Shown here one piece after another: positions 21,478-26,873 of a DNA stretch of 26,873 nt (its first letter is position 1; each line of letters begins with the position of its first letter). Source of the DNA: Mesostigma viride. Its lineage: Eukaryota > Streptophyta > Mesostigmatophyceae > Mesostigmatales > Mesostigmataceae. A program made the position numbers and the translations under genes. The notes under the pieces are model-generated. The model was given only the letters and a program-made list of their open reading frames with translations, was not told the origin of the DNA and did not search any database. The stretch is from contig RPFO01002000.1 in assembly GCA_009746045.1 (NCBI GenBank), positions 1-26,873 of the forward strand, written 5' to 3'.

Positions 21478-24400
21478 GAGCACAAGAGGAGCACGAGATA
21501 TGAGCACAAGAGGAGCACGAGATATGAGCACAAGAGGAGCACGAGATATGAGCACAAGAGGAGCACGAGATATGAGCACAAGAGGAGCACGAGATATGAG
21601 CACAAGAGGAGCACGAGATATGAGCACAAGAGGAGCACGAGATATGAGCACAAGAGGAGCACGAGATATGAGCACAAGAGGAGCACGAGATATAGCACAA
21701 GAGGAGCACGAGATATGAGCACAAGAGGAGCACGAGATATGAGCACAAGAGGAGCACGAGATATAGCACAAGAGGAGCACGAGATATGAGCACAAGAGGA
21801 GCACGAGATATGAGCACAAGAGGAGCACGAGATATAAGCACAAGAGGAGCACGAGATATGAGCACAAGAGGAGCACGAGATATGAGCACAAGAGGAGCAC
21901 GAGATATGAGCACAAGAGGAGCACGAGATATGAGCACAAGAGGAGCACGAGATATGAGCACAAGAGGAGCACGAGATATGAGCACAAGAGGAGCACGAGA
22001 TATAGCACAAGAGGAGCACGAGATATGAGCACAAGAGGAGCACGAGATATGAGCACAAGAGGAGCACGAGATATGAGCACAAGAGGAGCACGAGATATGA
22101 GCACAAGAGGAGCACGAGATATAAGCACAAGAGGAGCACGAGATATGAGCACAAGAGGAGCACGAGATATGAGCACAAGAGGAGCACGAGATATAAGCAC
22201 AAGAGGAGCACGAGATATAAGCACAAGAGGAGCACGAGATATAGCACAAGAGGAGCACGAGATATGAGCACAAGAGGAGCACGAGATATGAGCACAAGAG
22301 GAGCACGAGATATGAGCACAAGAGGAGCACGAGATATGAGCACAAGAGGAGCACGAGATATGAGCACAAGAGGAGCACGAGATATAAGCACAAGAGGAGC
22401 ACGAGATATGAGCACAAGAGGAGCACGAGATATGAGCACAAGAGGAGCACGAGATATGAGCACAAGAGGAGCACGAGATATGAGCACAAGAGGAGCACGA
22501 GATATGAGCACAAGAGGAGCACGAGATATGAGCACAAGAGGAGCACGAGATATGAGCACAAGAGGAGCACGAGATATAGCACAAGAGGAGCACGAGATAT
22601 GAGCACAAGAGGAGCACGAGATATGAGCACAAGAGGAGCACGAGATATGAGCACAAGAGGAGCACGAGATATGAGCACAAGAGGAGCACGAGATATGAGC
22701 ACAAGAGGAGCACGAGATATGAGCACAAGAGGAGCACGAGATATAGCACAAGAGGAGCACGAGATATGAGCACAAGAGGAGCACGAGATATGAGCACAAG
22801 AGGAGCACGAGATATGAGCACAAGAGGAGCACGAGATATGAGCACAAGAGGAGCACGAGATATGAGCACAAGAGGAGCACGAGATATGAGCACAAGAGGA
22901 GCACGAGATATGAGCACAAGAGGAGCACGAGATATGAGCACAAGAGGAGCACGAGATATGAGCACAAGAGGAGCACGAGATATGAGCACAAGAGGAGCAC
23001 GAGATATAGCACAAGAGGAGCACGAGATATGAGCACAAGAGGAGCACGAGATATGAGCACAAGAGGAGCACGAGATAAGCACAAGAGGAGCACGAGATAT
23101 AAGCACAAGAGGAGCACGAGATATAGCACAAGAGGAGCACGAGATATGAGCACAAGAGGAGCACGAGATATGAGCACAAGAGGAGCACGAGATATAAGCA
23201 CAAGAGGAGCACGAGATATGAGCACAAGAGGAGCACGAGATATGAGCACAAGAGGAGCACGAGATATAAGCACAAGAGGAGCACGAGATATGAGCACAAG
23301 AGGAGCACGAGATATGAGCACAAGAGGAGCACGAGATATGAGCACAAGAGGAGCACGAGATATGAGCACAAGAGGAGCACGAGATATGAGCACAAGAGGA
23401 GCACGAGATATGAGCACAAGAGGAGCACGAGATATAGCACAAGAGGAGCACGAGATATGAGCACAAGAGGAGCACGAGATATAGCACAAGAGGAGCACGA
23501 GATATAGCACAAGAGGAGCACGAGATATGAGCACAAGAGGAGCACGAGATATGAGCACAAGAGGAGCACGAGATATAAGCACAAGAGGAGCACGAGATAT
23601 GAGCACAAGAGGAGCACGAGATATGAGCACAAGAGGAGCACGAGATATGAGCACAAGAGGAGCACGAGATATAAGCACAAGAGGAGCACGAGATATGAGC
23701 ACAAGAGGAGCACGAGATATGAGCACAAGAGGAGCACGAGATATGAGCACAAGAGGAGCACGAGATATAAGCACAAGAGGAGCACGAGATATGAGCACAA
23801 GAGGAGCACGAGATATGAGCACAAGAGGAGCACGAGATATGAGCACAAGAGGAGCACGAGATATGAGCACAAGAGGAGCACGAGATATGAGCACAAGAGG
23901 AGCACGAGATATGAGCACAAGAGGAGCACGAGATATAGCACAAGAGGAGCACGAGATATAAGCACAAGAGGAGCACGAGATATGAGCACAAGAGGAGCAC
24001 GAGATATGAGCACAAGAGGAGCACGAGATATGAGCACAAGAGGAGCACGAGATATGAGCACAAGAGGAGCACGAGATGTAGCACAAGAGGAGCACGAGAT
24101 ATGAGCACAAGAGGAGCACGAGATATAAGCACAAGAGGAGCACGAGATATGAGCACAAGAGGAGCACGAGATATGAGCACAAGAGGAGCACGAGATATGA
24201 GCACAAGAGGAGCACGAGATATGAGCACAAGAGGAGCACGAGATATAGCACAAGAGGAGCACGAGATATGAGCACAAGAGGAGCACGAGATATGAGCACA
24301 AGAGGAGCACGAGATATAGCACAAGAGGAGCACGAGATATGAGCACAAGAGGAGCACGAGATATGAGCACAAGAGGAGCACGAGATATAGCACAAGAGGA

Positions 24401-26873
24401 GCACGAGATATAGCACAAGAGGAGCACGAGATATGAGCACAAGAGGAGCACGAGATATAAGCACAAGAGGAGCACGAGATATGAGCACAAGAGGAGCACG
24501 AGATATGAGCACAAGAGGAGCACGAGATATGAGCACAAGAGGAGCACGAGATATGAGCACAAGAGGAGCACGAGATATAGCACAAGAGGAGCACGAGATA
24601 TGAGCACAAGAGGAGCACGAGATATGAGCACAAGAGGAGCACGAGATATAGCACAAGAGGAGCACGAGATATGAGCACAAGAGGAGCACGAGATATGAGC
24701 ACAAGAGGAGCACGAGATATGAGCACAAGAGGAGCACGAGATATGAGCACAAGAGGAGCACGAGATATGAGCACAAGAGGAGCACGAGATATGAGCACAA
24801 GAGGAGCACGAGATATGAGCACAAGAGGAGCACGAGATATAGCACAAGAGGAGCACGAGATATGAGCACAAGAGGAGCACGAGATATAGCACAAGAGGAG
24901 CACGAGATATGAGCACAAGAGGAGCACGAGATATAAGCACAAGAGGAGCACGAGATATGAGCACAAGAGGAGCACGAGATATAAGCACAAGAGGAGCACG
25001 AGATATGAGCACAAGAGGAGCACGAGATATGAGCACAAGAGGAGCACGAGATATGAGCACAAGAGGAGCACGAGATATAGCACAAGAGGAGCACGAGATA
25101 TGAGCACAAGAGGAGCACGAGATATGAGCACAAGAGGAGCACGAGATATAGCACAAGAGGAGCACGAGATAAGCACAAGAGGAGCACGAGATATGAGCAC
25201 AAGAGGAGCACGAGATATGAGCACAAGAGGAGCACGAGATATGAGCACAAGAGGAGCACGAGATATGAGCACAAGAGGAGCACGAGATATGAGCACAAGA
25301 GGAGCACGAGATATGAGCACAAGAGGAGCACGAGATATGAGCACAAGAGGAGCACGAGATATGAGCACAAGAGGAGCACGAGATATGAGCACAAGAGGAG
25401 CACGAGATATGAGCACAAGAGGAGCACGAGATATAAGCACAAGAGGAGCACGAGATGAGCACAAGAGGAGCACGAGATGAGCACAAGAGGAGCACGAGAT
25501 ATGAGCACAAGAGGAGCACGAGATATGAGCACAAGAGGAGCACGAGATATGAGCACAAGAGGAGCACGAGATATAGCACAAGAGGAGCACGAGATATAAG
25601 CACAAGAGGAGCACGAGATATGAGCACAAGAGGAGCACGAGATATAAGCACAAGAGGAGCACGAGATATAGCACAAGAGGAGCACGAGATATGAGCACAA
25701 GAGGAGCACGAGATATGAGCACAAGAGGAGCACGAGATATGAGCACAAGAGGAGCACGAGATATGAGCACAAGAGGAGCACGAGATATAAGCACAAGAGG
25801 AGCACGAGATATAGCACAAGAGGAGCACGAGATATAGCACAAGAGGAGCACGAGATATAGCACAAGAGGAGCACGAGATATGAGCACAAGAGGAGCACGA
25901 GATATGAGCACAAGAGGAGCACGAGATATGAGCACAAGAGGAGCACGAGATATGAGCACAAGAGGAGCACGAGATATGAGCACAAGAGGAGCACGAGATA
26001 TGAGCACAAGAGGAGCACGAGATATGAGCACAAGAGGAGCACGAGATATGAGCACAAGAGGAGCACGAGATATGAGCACAAGAGGAGCACGAGATATGAG
26101 CACAAGAGGAGCACGAGATATGAGCACAAGAGGAGCACGAGATATAGCACAAGAGGAGCACGAGATATAAGCACAAGAGGAGCACGAGATATGAGCACAA
26201 GAGGAGCACGAGATATGAGCACAAGAGGAGCACGAGATATGAGCACAAGAGGAGCACGAGATATGAGCACAAGAGGAGCACGAGATATGAGCACAAGAGG
26301 AGCACGAGATATAAGCACAAGAGGAGCACGAGATATAGCACAAGAGGAGCACGAGATATGAGCACAAGAGGAGCACGAGATATGAGCACAAGAGGAGCAC
26401 GAGATATGAGCACAAGAGGAGCACGAGATATAGCACAAGAGGAGCACGAGATATGAGCACAAGAGGAGCACGAGATATGAGCACAAGAGGAGCACGAGAT
26501 AAGCACAAGAGGAGCACGAGATATAAGCACAAGAGGAGCACGAGATATGAGCACAAGAGGAGCACGAGATATGAGCACAAGAGGAGCACGAGATATAAGC
26601 ACAAGAGGAGCACGAGATATGAGCACAAGAGGAGCACGAGATATAAGCACAAGAGGAGCACGAGATATGAGCACAAGAGGAGCACGAGATATGAGCACAA
26701 GAGGAGCACGAGATATAAGCACAAGAGGAGCACGAGATATGAGCACAAGAGGAGCACGAGATATGAGCACAAGAGGAGCACGAGATGTAAGCACAAGAGG
26801 AGCACGAGATATGAAGCACAAGAGGAGCACGAGAGATATAGCACAAGAGGAGCACGAGATTAAGCACAAGAGA

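Larger units (their letters stand above)
5022..26873. repeat. 24-bp satellite array, about 910-920 units, open at right edge
   Basis: The reference unit is 20470-20493. Each unit is an 18-bp core CACAAGAGGAGCACGAGA plus a linker, usually TATGAG. The array is one head-to-tail block from the exon 1 boundary to the window end, with no inversion or interruption. The plus strand is about 75% purine (A and G). Linker types seen are TATGAG (dominant), TATAAG, TATAG, TGTATG, GGTATG, TATATG, TATTAG, TAAAAG, TACAAG, TGTAAG, TGTAG, TATG, TGAG, TAAG and TAG. Core substitutions (CATGAG, GCGCGAG, CACAAGAT, CACCAG, CACTAG, TACAAG) occur only left of about 10,280. None of the three minus frames has a stop in the standard unit, which gives open frames of up to 7,360 codons. 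They switch frame wherever a linker changes length and are not genes. Confidence 0.98.

Noticed and set aside
20352-21789. Plus-strand open frames encoding MSTRGARD or EHKRSTRY repeats
   Set aside because: A 24-bp unit keeps any stop-free frame open passively. There is no unique N- or C-terminal sequence, and these frames end at each shortened linker.
4762-26844. Minus-strand open frame of 7,360 codons, and others of 5,984 and 5,456 codons
   Set aside because: They translate the satellite. The unit lacks stops in all three minus frames, and the frames switch amino-acid repeat type at every linker indel, which a maintained protein gene would not tolerate.
5022-26873. CRISPR-like array (short repeats with variable gaps)
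   Set aside because: The variable parts are only 3-7 bp and drawn from a small set of related forms, not unique spacers. There is no cas gene or leader.

Overview
The window looks eukaryotic. Two large minisatellite arrays make up about nine tenths of it, the only plausible gene seems to need a GT-AG intron, and there is no operon-like gene packing. The short candidate intron (112 nt) and AT/GC-mixed flanks would suit a fungus or another small-genome eukaryote, but nothing in the sequence fixes the lineage. No rRNA, tRNA, transposase, reverse transcriptase or CRISPR locus was recognised.

Layout: 1-343 is anonymous sequence with a small imperfect duplication. 344-2482 is a 51-bp tandem repeat of about 42 units. 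Its left half is full of small indels and its right half is nearly clean. 2483-2613 is short unique DNA. 2614-4569 is a tandem duplication in the order A1-X-B1-A2-Y-B2. A is about 420 bp and B about 127 bp. Copy 1 has an 831-bp GC-rich, hairpin-rich segment (X) where copy 2 has only 33 bp (Y). 4570-5021 holds the 5' part of a probable minus-strand gene. From 5022 to the window end runs a 21.9-kb array of about 910-920 units of a 24-bp satellite, so the true array is longer than seen here.

The candidate gene reads leftwards: exon 1 is 5011-4690, the intron 4689-4578 and exon 2 4577-4366, giving 177 codons of no recognised family. Read on that strand, the duplication copied exon 2 plus its 3' flank. 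The second 3' end (B1-X-A1) is broken by a 1-bp frameshift and by X. The 24-bp array abuts the gene's 5' side within about 11 bp of the best ATG, so it either replaced the upstream part of the gene or lies where its promoter would be.

The most unusual signal is the architecture of the 24-bp array. An 18-bp core is essentially invariant over more than 16 kb. All length changes and almost all sequence differences fall in a linker of about 6 bp between cores. The left edge (5022 to about 7670) is rich in substitutions but free of indels, while the rest is homogenised but carries many linker indels. The very long minus-strand open frames across the array arise because the unit has no stop codon in any minus-strand frame, and they are not genes.
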